From: Arhodomonas sp052060015
Lineage (GTDB): Bacteria > Pseudomonadota > Gammaproteobacteria > Nitrococcales > Nitrococcaceae
Direction of reading: 5' to 3'
Assembly (NCBI RefSeq): GCF_052060015.1
Contig: NZ_JBPODZ010000008.1
Coordinates: forward strand, 62,001-126,000
DNA length: 64,000 bases
In this document: one piece after another, positions 28,045-36,402 of the stretch
Numbering within the stretch: the stretch's first letter is position 1
Layout: every line of letters begins with the position of its first letter
Notes under the pieces: model-generated
What the model was told of the DNA's origin: nothing
Database searches by the model: none
What the model saw: only the letters and a program-made list of their open reading frames with translations
Made by a program: the position numbers and the translations under genes

Positions 28045-29426
28045 TACCAGGCCTCGCTCCCGTATATGTCCTCGATGTGGTTCTCGAAGCGGGTGAACTG
28101 GCCGAGGAAGGTCAGCCGCATCGTGCCCACCGGCCCGTTGCGCTGCTTGCCGATGATGATCTCGGCGACGCCCTTATCCGGGCTGTCCTCGTTATAGACC
28201 TCATCCCGGTAGATGAACACGATGACGTCTGCATCCTGCTCAATCGCTCCCGACTCGCGAAGGTCGGACATCACCGGGCGCTTGTTGGGGCGCTGCTCGA
28301 GGCTGCGGTTGAGCTGGGAGAGCGCGATCACCGGCACCTCCAACTCCTTGGCCATGGCCTTGAGCGAGCGCGAGATCTCGGAGACCTCCTGGGCGCGGTT
28401 CTCCTTGAAGCCGGGCAGCTGCATGAGCTGGATGTAGTCGATGAGGATCAGCCCGAGACCATGCTCGCGCTTCAATCGCCGGGCCCGGGCACGCATCTCC
28501 GTGGGCGTGAGCCCGGGCGTGTCGTCGATGAACAGCTTCGCCCGCGAGAGCAGGTTCATGGTGCTGGTCAGTCGCGGCCAGTCATCATCCGCCAGACGCC
28601 CGGACCGGATCTTCTGCAGCTCCACCCGGCCGAGGGAGGCGAGCATTCGCATCGCCAGGGCATCCGCGGGCATCTCCATGCTGAACACCGCCACCGGTGT
28701 GTCGTCGTGCATCGCGACGTTCTCGGCGACGTTCATGGCGAAGGTGGTCTTGCCCATAGAGGGCCTGGCCGCCACCACCACCATGTCACCGCCTTCCAGC
28801 CCGGAGGTCATGCGGTCAAAGTCACTGAACCCCGTGGGCAAGCCGGTGACGTCGCCATCCTGGTGGTACAGGGTGTCGATGCGGTCAACGACATCGGGCA
28901 GGATCTCGCGCACGCCGATAAAGCCGCGCCGGTGGCGCCGTGACTGCTCGGCGATCTCGAATATGGTGCGCTCGGCGTGATCCAGCAGCTCCTCGCTGGT
29001 GCGGCCATCCGGCGTGTAGCCGGAGCTGGCCACCTCGGTGCCGGCGGCGATGAGCTGGCGCAGCACGGACTTCTCGCGGACGATGTCCGCATACGCGCGA
29101 ATATTCGCCGAGCTAGGGGTATCCTTGGCCAGGGCCCCGAGATAGGGCAGCCCCCCCGCGTCCTCGAGCTCGCCGTTGGCCTTCAGCCACTCCGAGAGGG
29201 TGACCGCGTCCATGGGCTGGCCGGCCTCGGCCAGGCTCTCCATGGCGCGAAATATGAGGCGGTGGTCCCGGCGGTAGAAGTCCGGCTCGGAGACCCGGTC
29301 GGCGACCTGATCCCAGGCCGCGTTATCCACCATCAGCCCACCGAGGACCGCCTGCTCGGCCTCCATGGAATGGGGCGGCACCTTCAGTGCCTCGGTCTCG
29401 CTCAGGGCGGCACGCGCCTCGGCCAT
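28044..29426 (-). CDS. dnaB: Replicative DNA helicase DnaB
   Basis: 460 aa hexameric 5'-3' helicase of the replisome. The N-terminal domain (HSMEAEQAVLGGLMVDN) interacts with primase. The RecA-like domain has Walker A RPSMGKTT near 220-228, Walker B GLILIDYIQLM, and the H4 motif EVSEISRSLKAMAKEL. No intein is present. The ATG at 29426 has a GGAGGT site; an upstream in-frame codon adds 11 residues without support. It lies between rplI and alr. Confidence 0.98.
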   Translation of the reverse strand: MAEARAALSETEALKVPPHSMEAEQAVLGGLMVDNAAWDQVADRVSEPDFYRRDHRLIFRAMESLAEAGQPMDAVTLSEWLKANGELEDAGGLPYLGALAKDTPSSANIRAYADIVREKSVLRQLIAAGTEVASSGYTPDGRTSEELLDHAERTIFEIAEQSRRHRRGFIGVREILPDVVDRIDTLYHQDGDVTGLPTGFSDFDRMTSGLEGGDMVVVAARPSMGKTTFAMNVAENVAMHDDTPVAVFSMEMPADALAMRMLASLGRVELQKIRSGRLADDDWPRLTSTMNLLSRAKLFIDDTPGLTPTEMRARARRLKREHGLGLILIDYIQLMQLPGFKENRAQEVSEISRSLKAMAKELEVPVIALSQLNRSLEQRPNKRPVMSDLRESGAIEQDADVIVFIYRDEVYNEDSPDKGVAEIIIGKQRNGPVGTMRLTFLGQFTRFENHIEDIYGSEAW

Positions 29427-29533
29427 CGCCACCTCCGCGCCCGCTCGGGGCTGCCTCACCTTCCCGGACAGGGCACACCCGCCGACGCCGCGCGTCCGGG
29501 GCGACGCGCGGCCATGGGATACGCCGACCTACT

Positions 29534-29983
29534 TCAGCCTTCGCCCTCGATGACCACGTTCACCGTGGTGTCGACGCCGGAGTGCAGGTGCAGCTCGATC
29601 TCGTACTCGCCGGTCTGCCGCAACGGTCCCTCCGGCATCCGCACCTCATGGCGCTCCACCGGCACCCCGGCCGTGGTGATCGCCTCGGCGATGTCGGCGG
29701 TACCCACAGAGCCGAAGAGCTTACCCTCCTCGCCGGCCTTGGCCTGAATCGTGACGGTCAGGCCGGTGAGTTGCTCGGCACGACGCTGGGCGGCGGCGAG
29801 CTGCTCCGCGGCCTGGCGCTCGAGCTCGGCACGACGCTCCTCGAAGTAGCGGATGTTCTCCGCCGTCGCCATCCGTGCCTTGCCTTGCGGCAGCAGGTAA
29901 TTGCGGCCATAGCCGGCACGAACCTTCACGCGATCGCCGAGATCGCCGAGATTATCGATCTTCTCAAGCAGAATGACTTCCAT
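29534..29983 (-). CDS. rplI: 50S ribosomal protein L9
   Basis: 149 aa, exactly the usual length. N-terminal RNA-binding domain (MEVILLEKIDNLGDLGDRVKV then AGYGRNYLLPQGKA), a long connecting helix (about 42-75) and a C-terminal domain with GKLFGSVGTADIAEAI. Last gene of the rpsF-priB-rpsR-DUF2232-rplI cluster. Confidence 0.98.
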   Translation of the reverse strand: MEVILLEKIDNLGDLGDRVKVRAGYGRNYLLPQGKARMATAENIRYFEERRAELERQAAEQLAAAQRRAEQLTGLTVTIQAKAGEEGKLFGSVGTADIAEAITTAGVPVERHEVRMPEGPLRQTGEYEIELHLHSGVDTTVNVVIEGEG

Positions 29984-30029
29984 TACCAATCCCCAAAACC
30001 AGTCTTGCGATTGCAGTCCATCACCGCCT

Positions 30030-30896
30030 TCAGGCGGGACGCGAGACCCGCCGGCGTACGTCCACGAAGACGTCGACCATGCCGAGCAGGGCGTAGATGC
30101 GCGCAAACGGCGCCAGTGTGAGGTAGACCACCACCAGCCAGACACGGCTCGCGCCGCGCTCGTGGACCAGGGCGTGGGCCACTGCCAGCGCCTGAAACAG
30201 GAACACCGTGCTCACCACCAACGCGAGGTCATAGACGAGCCCGCCACCGGCGAAACCACCCAGGACCAGCAGCACCAGCGCCGCCACTGTGAACGCCCGC
30301 GAAAACCGCAGCCCCCGGAACTCGGCACCGAACCCGCCCGGATTATACAGCAGGCCCTGCCACCAGCGCCCGAGCAGCAGGCTCGCCACGCCCACGAACA
30401 GCAGGTTGCCGAACCACAGCGAGGTCATCATCGCCGCCACGTCCCCGGCCTGCTGCTGGAGCGCCTCGCGCATGGCCGGGTCGGCGAACAGCTCCGAGGC
30501 CCGCACCAGCATGTCCCGCCAGTAGGCCCCGGCATCCCCCACCGCTAGGTGGAACAGCAACACTGCCAGCGCAGCGAGACCCGCGGCCAGCTCCAGGGTA
30601 CGACCCAGCGAAACCGTCACCCGCAGGCAGCCAGCGATGGCGACCATCGGCAGCCACACCTGGAGCGGGGCCTGCAGCGCCGGCACGGGGCTACCGAGGC
30701 TGACCGCGCTGACCGCACCGAGCACGACGCTGGCGCCCACCGTCACCAGCAGCCCCTCGTTGACCCCACGCCGCAGGGTCACCAGCGCCACCGCCGCAGC
30801 GCTCAACCACAGCAGCAGCGGCATCATCGCGGCAACGGCCGTCACCGCGATGGCCGCGAGGCGACCACGCATGACGAAGGCCGCCAGCGCCTGCAT
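30030..30896 (-). CDS. DUF2232 family integral membrane protein
   Basis: 288 aa with about seven or eight membrane helices, including LAAIAVTAVAAMMPLLLWLS near the start and WFGNLLFVGVASLLLGRWW in the middle. The region ending YNPGGFGAEFRGLRFSRAF is the most family-like part. Such DUF2232 (YybS-like) proteins are often encoded between rpsR and rplI in gammaproteobacteria and are of unknown function. It starts 1 nt after the rpsR stop, so expression is coupled to ribosomal protein synthesis. A transporter-like role has been guessed from topology only. Confidence 0.85.
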   Translation of the reverse strand: MQALAAFVMRGRLAAIAVTAVAAMMPLLLWLSAAAVALVTLRRGVNEGLLVTVGASVVLGAVSAVSLGSPVPALQAPLQVWLPMVAIAGCLRVTVSLGRTLELAAGLAALAVLLFHLAVGDAGAYWRDMLVRASELFADPAMREALQQQAGDVAAMMTSLWFGNLLFVGVASLLLGRWWQGLLYNPGGFGAEFRGLRFSRAFTVAALVLLVLGGFAGGGLVYDLALVVSTVFLFQALAVAHALVHERGASRVWLVVVYLTLAPFARIYALLGMVDVFVDVRRRVSRPA

Positions 30897-30897
30897 G

Positions 30898-31122
30898 TCA
30901 GTGGCGGTCGGTGTAGGGCAGAAGCGCCAGGTAGCGCGCCCGCTTGATCGCCCGCGCGAGCTGCCGCTGGTAGCGCGCGGCGGTGCCGGTGATGCGGCTG
31001 GGGACGATCTTGCCCGTTTCCGTGATGTAGTTGCGCAGGGTGTTGAGATCCTTGTAGTCGATCTCCTTCACGCCCTCCGCGGTAAACCGACAATACTTCC
31101 TGCGACGGAAAAAACGTGCCAT
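30898..31122 (-). CDS. rpsR: 30S ribosomal protein S18
   Basis: 74 aa. Classic sequence: basic start MARFFRRRKYCRFTAEGVKEI, IDYKDLNTLRNYI and RITGTAARYQRQLARAIKRARYLALLP. It binds 16S rRNA with S6. It lies 7 nt downstream of priB. Confidence 0.98.
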   Translation of the reverse strand: MARFFRRRKYCRFTAEGVKEIDYKDLNTLRNYITETGKIVPSRITGTAARYQRQLARAIKRARYLALLPYTDRH

Positions 31123-31129
31123 GTCTCGA

Positions 31130-31459
31130 TTACTCCCGATATTGGTGCGCGCCGCCGGTGCTCTCTATCCGGTCGGCGCTGATGATCAAGCGATTGTCCC
31201 CGTCCCGCTGCCGGGCACGGGCCAAAAACCCCTCGACGGTGATCTCCGTGCCCGGCGGCCAGCGGGTGAGCCCCTCGCCCACCGCATCGCCGGCGGCGCG
31301 GACGCCGACCCGGAAACGCACGGGACGGCTCGCGCCGCCCTCCTCCTGCCGTGACTCGTGCTCGAGCAGGAAGCGGGCGATGGGGACCCCGGCCGGCGAG
31401 TACCGCAGCCGGGCCGTCTCCACGAGGCGGCCGGTCAAGCGTACGCGGTTCGCGGCCAC
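31130..31459 (-). CDS. priB: Primosomal replication protein PriB
   Basis: 109 aa single OB-fold protein that binds single-stranded DNA and aids PriA-dependent restart of stalled forks. Features are NRVRLTGRLVETARLRYSPAGVPIARF, HESRQEEGG, and EVEGFLARAR-like C-terminal strands. It starts with GTG at 31459, 10 nt after rpsF. Its place between rpsF and rpsR is diagnostic, since PriB proteins are otherwise easily mistaken for SSB. Confidence 0.95.
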   Translation of the reverse strand: MAANRVRLTGRLVETARLRYSPAGVPIARFLLEHESRQEEGGASRPVRFRVGVRAAGDAVGEGLTRWPPGTEITVEGFLARARQRDGDNRLIISADRIESTGGAHQYRE

Positions 31460-31469
31460 GACGGCCCGC

Positions 31470-31889
31470 TCAGGCCTCCGAGGACTCCCGGCCGCTGCGC
31501 TCTTCCTCGCGACGCTCGTCGTCGCGACGCTCGTCGTCGCGCCGCTCGTCGTCGCGCCGCTCGTCCTGGTTCTTGGCCAGCGGCGACGGCTCGGTCACCG
31601 CCTCTTGGCGGGACAGGGTCATATGCCGGATGACGGCGTCATTGAACCGGAACAGCGAAACCAGCTCGTCGAGCTCCGCCGGGGTACACTCCACGTTCAT
31701 CAGGACGTAATGGGCCTTGATGAGCTTATTGATCGGGTAGGCGAGCTGCCGGCGCCCCCAGTCCTCGAGCCGATGGATGCTGCCGCCACCACCCTCGATG
31801 AGGTTGCGGTAGCGCTCGATCATGGCGGGCACCTGATCGCTCTGGTCCGGGTGGACCATGAAGACGATTTCGTAGTGTCGCATTGTCAC
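31470..31889 (-). CDS. rpsF: 30S ribosomal protein S6 with acidic-basic repeat tail
   Basis: 139 aa. The core (1-100) is typical: MRHYEIVFMVHPDQSDQVP, EDWGRRQLAYPINKLIKAHYVLMN. The C-terminus is a low-complexity tail containing four tandem 5-residue units DERRD/DERRE (15-bp DNA repeats at 31511-31570). E. coli S6 ends in a Glu tract that RimK extends; this tail alternates Asp/Glu with Arg instead. The start follows TAAGGAGTG. A small hairpin precedes the gene. Confidence 0.97.
   Translation of the reverse strand: MTMRHYEIVFMVHPDQSDQVPAMIERYRNLIEGGGGSIHRLEDWGRRQLAYPINKLIKAHYVLMNVECTPAELDELVSLFRFNDAVIRHMTLSRQEAVTEPSPLAKNQDERRDDERRDDERRDDERREEERSGRESSEA
31511..31570. repeat. 15-bp tandem repeat in the 3' end of rpsF
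   Basis: Four consecutive 15-bp units (consensus on the plus strand GACGCTCGTCGTCGC, with minor changes), each encoding DERRD on the minus strand; the last copy is degenerate. Copy number could vary between strains by slippage without breaking the frame. Confidence 0.85.
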
Positions 31890-31903
31890 TCCTTACGGTT
31901 GTC

Positions 31904-31917
31904 TGACCCGGAGGTCA
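31904..31917 (-). promoter_or_regulatory. Small hairpin in the rpsF leader
   Basis: On the minus strand TGACC, loop TCCG, GGTCA, about 15 nt before the rpsF start. Leaders of rpsF operons in many bacteria carry an S6:S18-binding structure with an exposed CCG, allowing autoregulation. The CCG here is suggestive, but the flanking helix of that motif is not clearly formed. Confidence 0.3.
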
Positions 31918-32031
31918 TGAAAGCCATCCGCGCGGCGGCGGACAGCAAGGAGACGCCCGGAACGGGCGAACGGGCAATGATACCCGGAACGCCGGCACGC
32001 GCCAAGCCGCGGGTACAGGCAATGGGAAACA

Positions 32032-32778
32032 TCAACAACGACGCTGGCGCACCGCCTCGAACAGAACCACGCCGGTGGCCACGGAGACATTGAGGCTCTC
32101 GACACCGCCGGCCATGGGGATGCGGATCACGGTGTCACAGGCCTCCCGGGTGAGCCGGCGCAGGCCGCGCTCCTCGGCGCCGAGCACCAGGGCGATGGGG
32201 CCGGTGAGATCGCTGGTGTAGAGGTCAGCGTCGGCGGAATCCGCGGCCCCCACCAGCCAAATACCCCGCGCGCGCAGGGCGCGAAGGCTGCGAGCGAGGT
32301 TGGTGACCTGGTAGAACGGTACCCGGGAGGCCGCGCCGGCGGCCACCTTGTGGACTACCGGGGTCAGCCCCGCCGCCCGGTCCCGGGGGGCGATCACCGC
32401 GTCGACCCCCGCGGCATCGGCGGTACGCAGGCAGGCACCCAGGTTGTGAGGATCCTGGACTTGGTCGAGGACCAGCAGCAACGGCGGCCCCTCCAGGACA
32501 TCCAAGTGCTCGAGCAGCGCCTGATCACCGCGGGGCTCGTCACCGCGATAGCGGATCACCACCCCCTGGTGGGCACCACCCCCCGACAGCCGGTCCAGGG
32601 TCCGACGGTCGGCGTCGTGGACCGGGCACCCGGCGGCCTCCAGCTGCTCACGCAGCCGGCGCCCCCGCGGATCCCGGCGCCGCGCATCCACCCAGGCCTC
32701 CACCACGCGGGTGGGGTCGTAACGCAGCGCGGAACGCACCGCATGCTGGCCGAACAGGGTCTGTAGGGTGGCGCTCAA
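32032..32778 (-). CDS. rlmB: 23S rRNA (guanosine-2'-O-)-methyltransferase RlmB
   Basis: 248 aa SpoU-family enzyme methylating G2251 in the peptidyl-transferase loop. An N-terminal substrate domain (FGQHAVRSALRYDP) precedes the knotted SAM domain with motif 1 LDQVQDPHNLGACLRTADAAG, motif 2 ALVLGAEERGL and motif 3 IPMAGGVESLNVSVATGVVLFE. The ATG overlaps the rnr stop by 4 nt. In E. coli the same rnr-rlmB pair occurs. Confidence 0.96.
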   Translation of the reverse strand: MSATLQTLFGQHAVRSALRYDPTRVVEAWVDARRRDPRGRRLREQLEAAGCPVHDADRRTLDRLSGGGAHQGVVIRYRGDEPRGDQALLEHLDVLEGPPLLLVLDQVQDPHNLGACLRTADAAGVDAVIAPRDRAAGLTPVVHKVAAGAASRVPFYQVTNLARSLRALRARGIWLVGAADSADADLYTSDLTGPIALVLGAEERGLRRLTREACDTVIRIPMAGGVESLNVSVATGVVLFEAVRQRRC

Positions 32779-35102
32779 CTGTCGCCGTCGCCGCGCCGCC
32801 GTCCGGGACGCCGGCGTCGCCTCCCGCTCTTGGCGCTCTTACCGCCCTTGCCCTGCTCCTGGCGGCGCTTGCTGCTACGCGTGCCACCCCCCTCCAAGGG
32901 CTCACCGTCCGGGCCGAGGGGGTGGGCCACCGGCTGGAAATCGATCTTGCGCTCGTCGATATCCACCCGGGCAACGAGTACCCGGATACGATCGGTAAGC
33001 CGGTACTCCTTGCCGGTACGCTCGCCGGTGAGGCGGTGGCCGACCGGGTCGAAGTGGAAGAAATCGCTCTCGAGGTTGGTGATGTGGATGAGCCCATCCA
33101 CGTAGATGCCCTCGAGCTCCACGAACAGCCCGAAGCTGGTGACCCCGCTGATCACACCGTTGAACTCCTGGCCCACCCGTTCGGCCATATAGCGGCACTT
33201 CAGCGTCATCTCGGCGTCGCGGCTCGCCTCCTCGGCGCGCCGGTCAGTCATCGAGCAGTGCTCGCCCAGGGTAACCAGGTAGTCATTGCTATAGCCGAAA
33301 TCCGCCGGCTTGCCACCGTTGATGACATGCTTGATCGCGCGGTGGACGACCAGGTCCGGATAACGCCGGATCGGCGAGGTAAAGTGGGTGTAGGCATCCA
33401 GGGCCAGGCCGAAATGCCCGGCGTTGTCCGGGCGGTACTCCGCGGCCATCATCGAGCGCAGCAGGACGGTCTCGATGAGGTGTCGGTCGGGGCGGCTACG
33501 CACGCGTTGCATTAACGCAGCGTAATGCTTCGGCTCCGGACTGTCGCCGCCCTCCAGCCGCAGTCCCACCTGGGCCAGGAACTGGCGTAGGTTATCCAGG
33601 CGCTCCTCCGCCGGCGGCTCGTGCACCCGATAGAGGGCGGGCACGCGCTTGCGCTCGAGGAACCTCGCGGCGGCCACGTTGGCCCGCACCATGCACTCCT
33701 CGATGAGCTTGTGCGCATCATGGCGCTCGGTGGGATGGATGGCCGCGATCTGCCCATCGGAGTCGAATTCGATCTCCGTCTCCGTGGTCTCGAAGTCGAT
33801 GGCGCCACGGCGATCCCGATCCTTACGCAGGACGCGGTAGAGCGAGAACAGGTGATCGATGTACTTGAGGATGCCGCGGTAGCGCCGGCGCACCTCCGGA
33901 TCCCGATCGATGTGGATGGCCTTGACCTCGTCGTAGGTCAGCCGGGCGTGGGAGCGCATCACCGCATCATAGAAGCGCGAGCGCCGCACCTTGCCCTCGC
34001 GGTTGATCTGCATCTCGCAGACCATGCACAGGCGATCCACCTTCGGGTTGAGCGAACACAGCCCGTTGGAGAGCTCCTCGGGCAGCATGGGTACCACGCT
34101 GCGGGGGAAATACACCGAATTGCCGCGCTCGGCGCCTTCGGTGTCCAGTGGGCTGCCGGGGGTCACGTAATGGGCCACGTCGGCGATGGCCACCAGCAGC
34201 TTCCAGCCGTTCTCGGTGGGCTCGCAGTAGACCGCGTCGTCGAAATCCCGGGCGTCGGGGCCGTCGATGGTCACCAGGGGGAGTTTGCGCAGATCCTTGC
34301 GTCCCTGCTTGGCCGCCTCAGGCACCTCCTCGCCGAAGGCCACGGCCTCCTGCTCCACCTCCTTCGGCCATTCCACCGGGATGCCATGGACCCGGGCGGC
34401 GACGTCGATCTCGCTGCCCTCGGGGATATGGCGCCCCACTACCTCGGTGACCCGGCCGATGGGCTGGCGGCGCTTGGAGGGCTGACTCAACACCTCCACC
34501 ACCACCAGATCGCCGTCTTGGGCGTCGCCGCGGTTATCCGGCGGGATGATGACGTCCTGGTGCAGGCGCTTGTTGTCCGGCACCAGGAAGCCGACACCGC
34601 TCTCCTCGAAGTAGCGCCCGGCGATGCTGCGGTTGGCCCGCTCCAGGACCTCCACCACCTCGCCCTCCGGGCGGCCCTGGCGATCGACGCCGGTGATCCG
34701 GACCACCGCACGGTCACCGTGGAGGAGATTGCGCATCTCCCGGGGCGAGAGGAACACCGTGTCGCCGGGGAGGTCCGGGCGCAGCACGCCCCAGCCCTCC
34801 GGGCCGGAGCGCACGCGCCCGCGCACCAGCTCCTCGTTGTCCACCACCACATAGCCGTTGCGGCGGTTGCGCACGAGCTGGCCATCGCGCTCCATGGCGC
34901 GCAGCCGACGGCGCAGACCCTCAAGGGCATCCTCGTCGGTCAGTCCAAAGAGCTCAGCAAGCTCCTTGCGGGCGAGGGGCCGCGCCGCCGCCTCGAGCTG
35001 CTCGAGGATATACTCGCGACTCGGGACCGGGTTCCCGTACTTTTCCTGCTCGCGCGCCAGATGCGGGTCCGCACCCGGATCGACACTACCTTTTTTGGCC
35101 AT
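32775..35102 (-). CDS. rnr: Ribonuclease R
   Basis: 775 aa 3'-5' exoribonuclease that degrades structured RNA. Order: N-terminal winged-helix (REYILEQLEAAARPLARKELAELFG), cold-shock domains, RNB catalytic domain with the Asp cluster in TIDGPDARDFDDAVYCE and KLLVAIADVAHYV, the arginine-rich FTSPIRRYPDLVVHR segment, an S1 domain (GVISGVTSFGLFVELEGIYVDGLIHI) and a basic Lys/Arg/Gly tail. It starts with MAKKGSVDPG. It lies upstream of rlmB; nsrR, which precedes rnr in E. coli, is not here. Confidence 0.97.
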   Translation of the reverse strand: MAKKGSVDPGADPHLAREQEKYGNPVPSREYILEQLEAAARPLARKELAELFGLTDEDALEGLRRRLRAMERDGQLVRNRRNGYVVVDNEELVRGRVRSGPEGWGVLRPDLPGDTVFLSPREMRNLLHGDRAVVRITGVDRQGRPEGEVVEVLERANRSIAGRYFEESGVGFLVPDNKRLHQDVIIPPDNRGDAQDGDLVVVEVLSQPSKRRQPIGRVTEVVGRHIPEGSEIDVAARVHGIPVEWPKEVEQEAVAFGEEVPEAAKQGRKDLRKLPLVTIDGPDARDFDDAVYCEPTENGWKLLVAIADVAHYVTPGSPLDTEGAERGNSVYFPRSVVPMLPEELSNGLCSLNPKVDRLCMVCEMQINREGKVRRSRFYDAVMRSHARLTYDEVKAIHIDRDPEVRRRYRGILKYIDHLFSLYRVLRKDRDRRGAIDFETTETEIEFDSDGQIAAIHPTERHDAHKLIEECMVRANVAAARFLERKRVPALYRVHEPPAEERLDNLRQFLAQVGLRLEGGDSPEPKHYAALMQRVRSRPDRHLIETVLLRSMMAAEYRPDNAGHFGLALDAYTHFTSPIRRYPDLVVHRAIKHVINGGKPADFGYSNDYLVTLGEHCSMTDRRAEEASRDAEMTLKCRYMAERVGQEFNGVISGVTSFGLFVELEGIYVDGLIHITNLESDFFHFDPVGHRLTGERTGKEYRLTDRIRVLVARVDIDERKIDFQPVAHPLGPDGEPLEGGGTRSSKRRQEQGKGGKSAKSGRRRRRPGRRRGDGDS

Positions 35103-35204
35103 GCGGTTCGCTTCCTATTCGCAACAAATGGCGCCATTAATGCGCGGAAGCATACGCCATCGGCCCCGCTCCATGCACCCGCTCGCACTGAAATGCCAGC
35201 GCGC

Positions 35205-36398
35205 TCAGCGCCCGCGGAGATAGCGCGAAACCACCTTCTCCTCGCGGATCAGCCCCTGAGGCCGGAACAGCACGATGCCGGCGAGCAGGAGCGCCACCAG
35301 CAGCCAGCGGAAGTAGGCCGCCCGCCGGGGCAGGTCATCGGAGATCAGTGCCAGCAGCGGCTCGATGGCGCTGGTCAGGAAGGCGGTGCCGCTCCACACC
35401 CCCCAGACGATGAAGCCCCCGATCACCGCGCCGCGGTTATTGCCGCTGCCGCCGAGCATGAGCATCACCCACACCAGGAAGGTGGCGAACAGCGCGTGGA
35501 AGTGGCTGTAGTCGATGGTCACCACGTAATGGGCGTAGAGAGCGCCAGCGATGCCCATGATCACCGCCCCGAACACGAAGGACTGGATGCGCACATAGGT
35601 GATGGGTTTGCCGTTCATCGCCGCCGAGCCCTCGTCATCACGCACGGCCCGTAGCATCCGCCCCCAGGGCGAGCGACAGGCACGCTCGACGACCATGTAC
35701 ACCACCGCCAAAAACAGCGTGATGATCACCAGGTAGATCAGCGGATAATCTCGCGGCGACAACGGCTCCAGCAACGCGGTCGCCCAGGCCGGGAGCCATT
35801 CGCAGACATCACCGCGCACCGCGCACTGCAGCGGCTGGGGGATGCCGCGCAGCGGCTGCGGGCCGTTGGCGAGCCAGCGCTCGTTCTGGAAGATCAACCG
35901 GATGATCTCCGCCACGCCGATGGTGGCGATGGCAAGGAAATCCATCCGCAACCGCAGCACGGGCACCGCCACCAGGAAGGCCACCACCGCGGAGACCGCC
36001 GCCGCCGCGGCTACACCCACCAGGAACGGCATGTCCAGGCCGAAGGCCATCTGGGTGTACTGCGCCGCCATCCCTGTGGGGGCCTCCACGGTGACCAGCG
36101 CTGAAGTGAAGGCACCCACGGCGAAGAAACCGGCCACGCCGAAGTTGAGATGCCCCGTATAGCCCCACTGCGTGTTCAGCCCGAGGCTCAGCATGGCGTA
36201 GACGCTGCCCATGATGGCGAAGGACACCACATAGGCCAGGATGCCCGGCGGCAGCGCTGCCGCCGCGACGAAGCCAGCGACCGCCCCGATCACGACAGCG
36301 GCGGGCAGCCGCCAGGGGCGCGGCGGCAGCACCAACGCCATCAGCAGCACGGCGGGTATGACCAGCAGGATGCCCTTGATCAATACGATGCTCGACAT
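35205..36398 (-). CDS. Branched-chain amino-acid-type ABC transporter permease (LivM-like)
   Basis: 397 aa with about ten membrane helices. Conserved LSLGLNTQWGYTGHLNFGVAGFFAVGAF, VPVLRLRMDFLAIATIGVAEIIRLIF and the ATPase-contact region WGRMLRAVRDDEGSAAMNGKPITYVRIQSFVFGA place it in the LivM family; GLIREEKV is at its end. It is last in the order binding protein - livG - livF - livH - livM. The substrate could be branched-chain amino acids, other amino acids, amides or short carboxylates. The ATG at 36398 lies 4 nt after the stop of the livH-like gene. Confidence 0.88.
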   Translation of the reverse strand: MSSIVLIKGILLVIPAVLLMALVLPPRPWRLPAAVVIGAVAGFVAAAALPPGILAYVVSFAIMGSVYAMLSLGLNTQWGYTGHLNFGVAGFFAVGAFTSALVTVEAPTGMAAQYTQMAFGLDMPFLVGVAAAAAVSAVVAFLVAVPVLRLRMDFLAIATIGVAEIIRLIFQNERWLANGPQPLRGIPQPLQCAVRGDVCEWLPAWATALLEPLSPRDYPLIYLVIITLFLAVVYMVVERACRSPWGRMLRAVRDDEGSAAMNGKPITYVRIQSFVFGAVIMGIAGALYAHYVVTIDYSHFHALFATFLVWVMLMLGGSGNNRGAVIGGFIVWGVWSGTAFLTSAIEPLLALISDDLPRRAAYFRWLLVALLLAGIVLFRPQGLIREEKVVSRYLRGR

Positions 36399-36402
36399 GG
36401 CG

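Noticed and set aside
33621..35654. 677-codon open frame on the plus strand
   Set aside because: Antisense to rnr and the liv-type permease; rnr is unambiguous by motif and the shadow has no recognisable domain.
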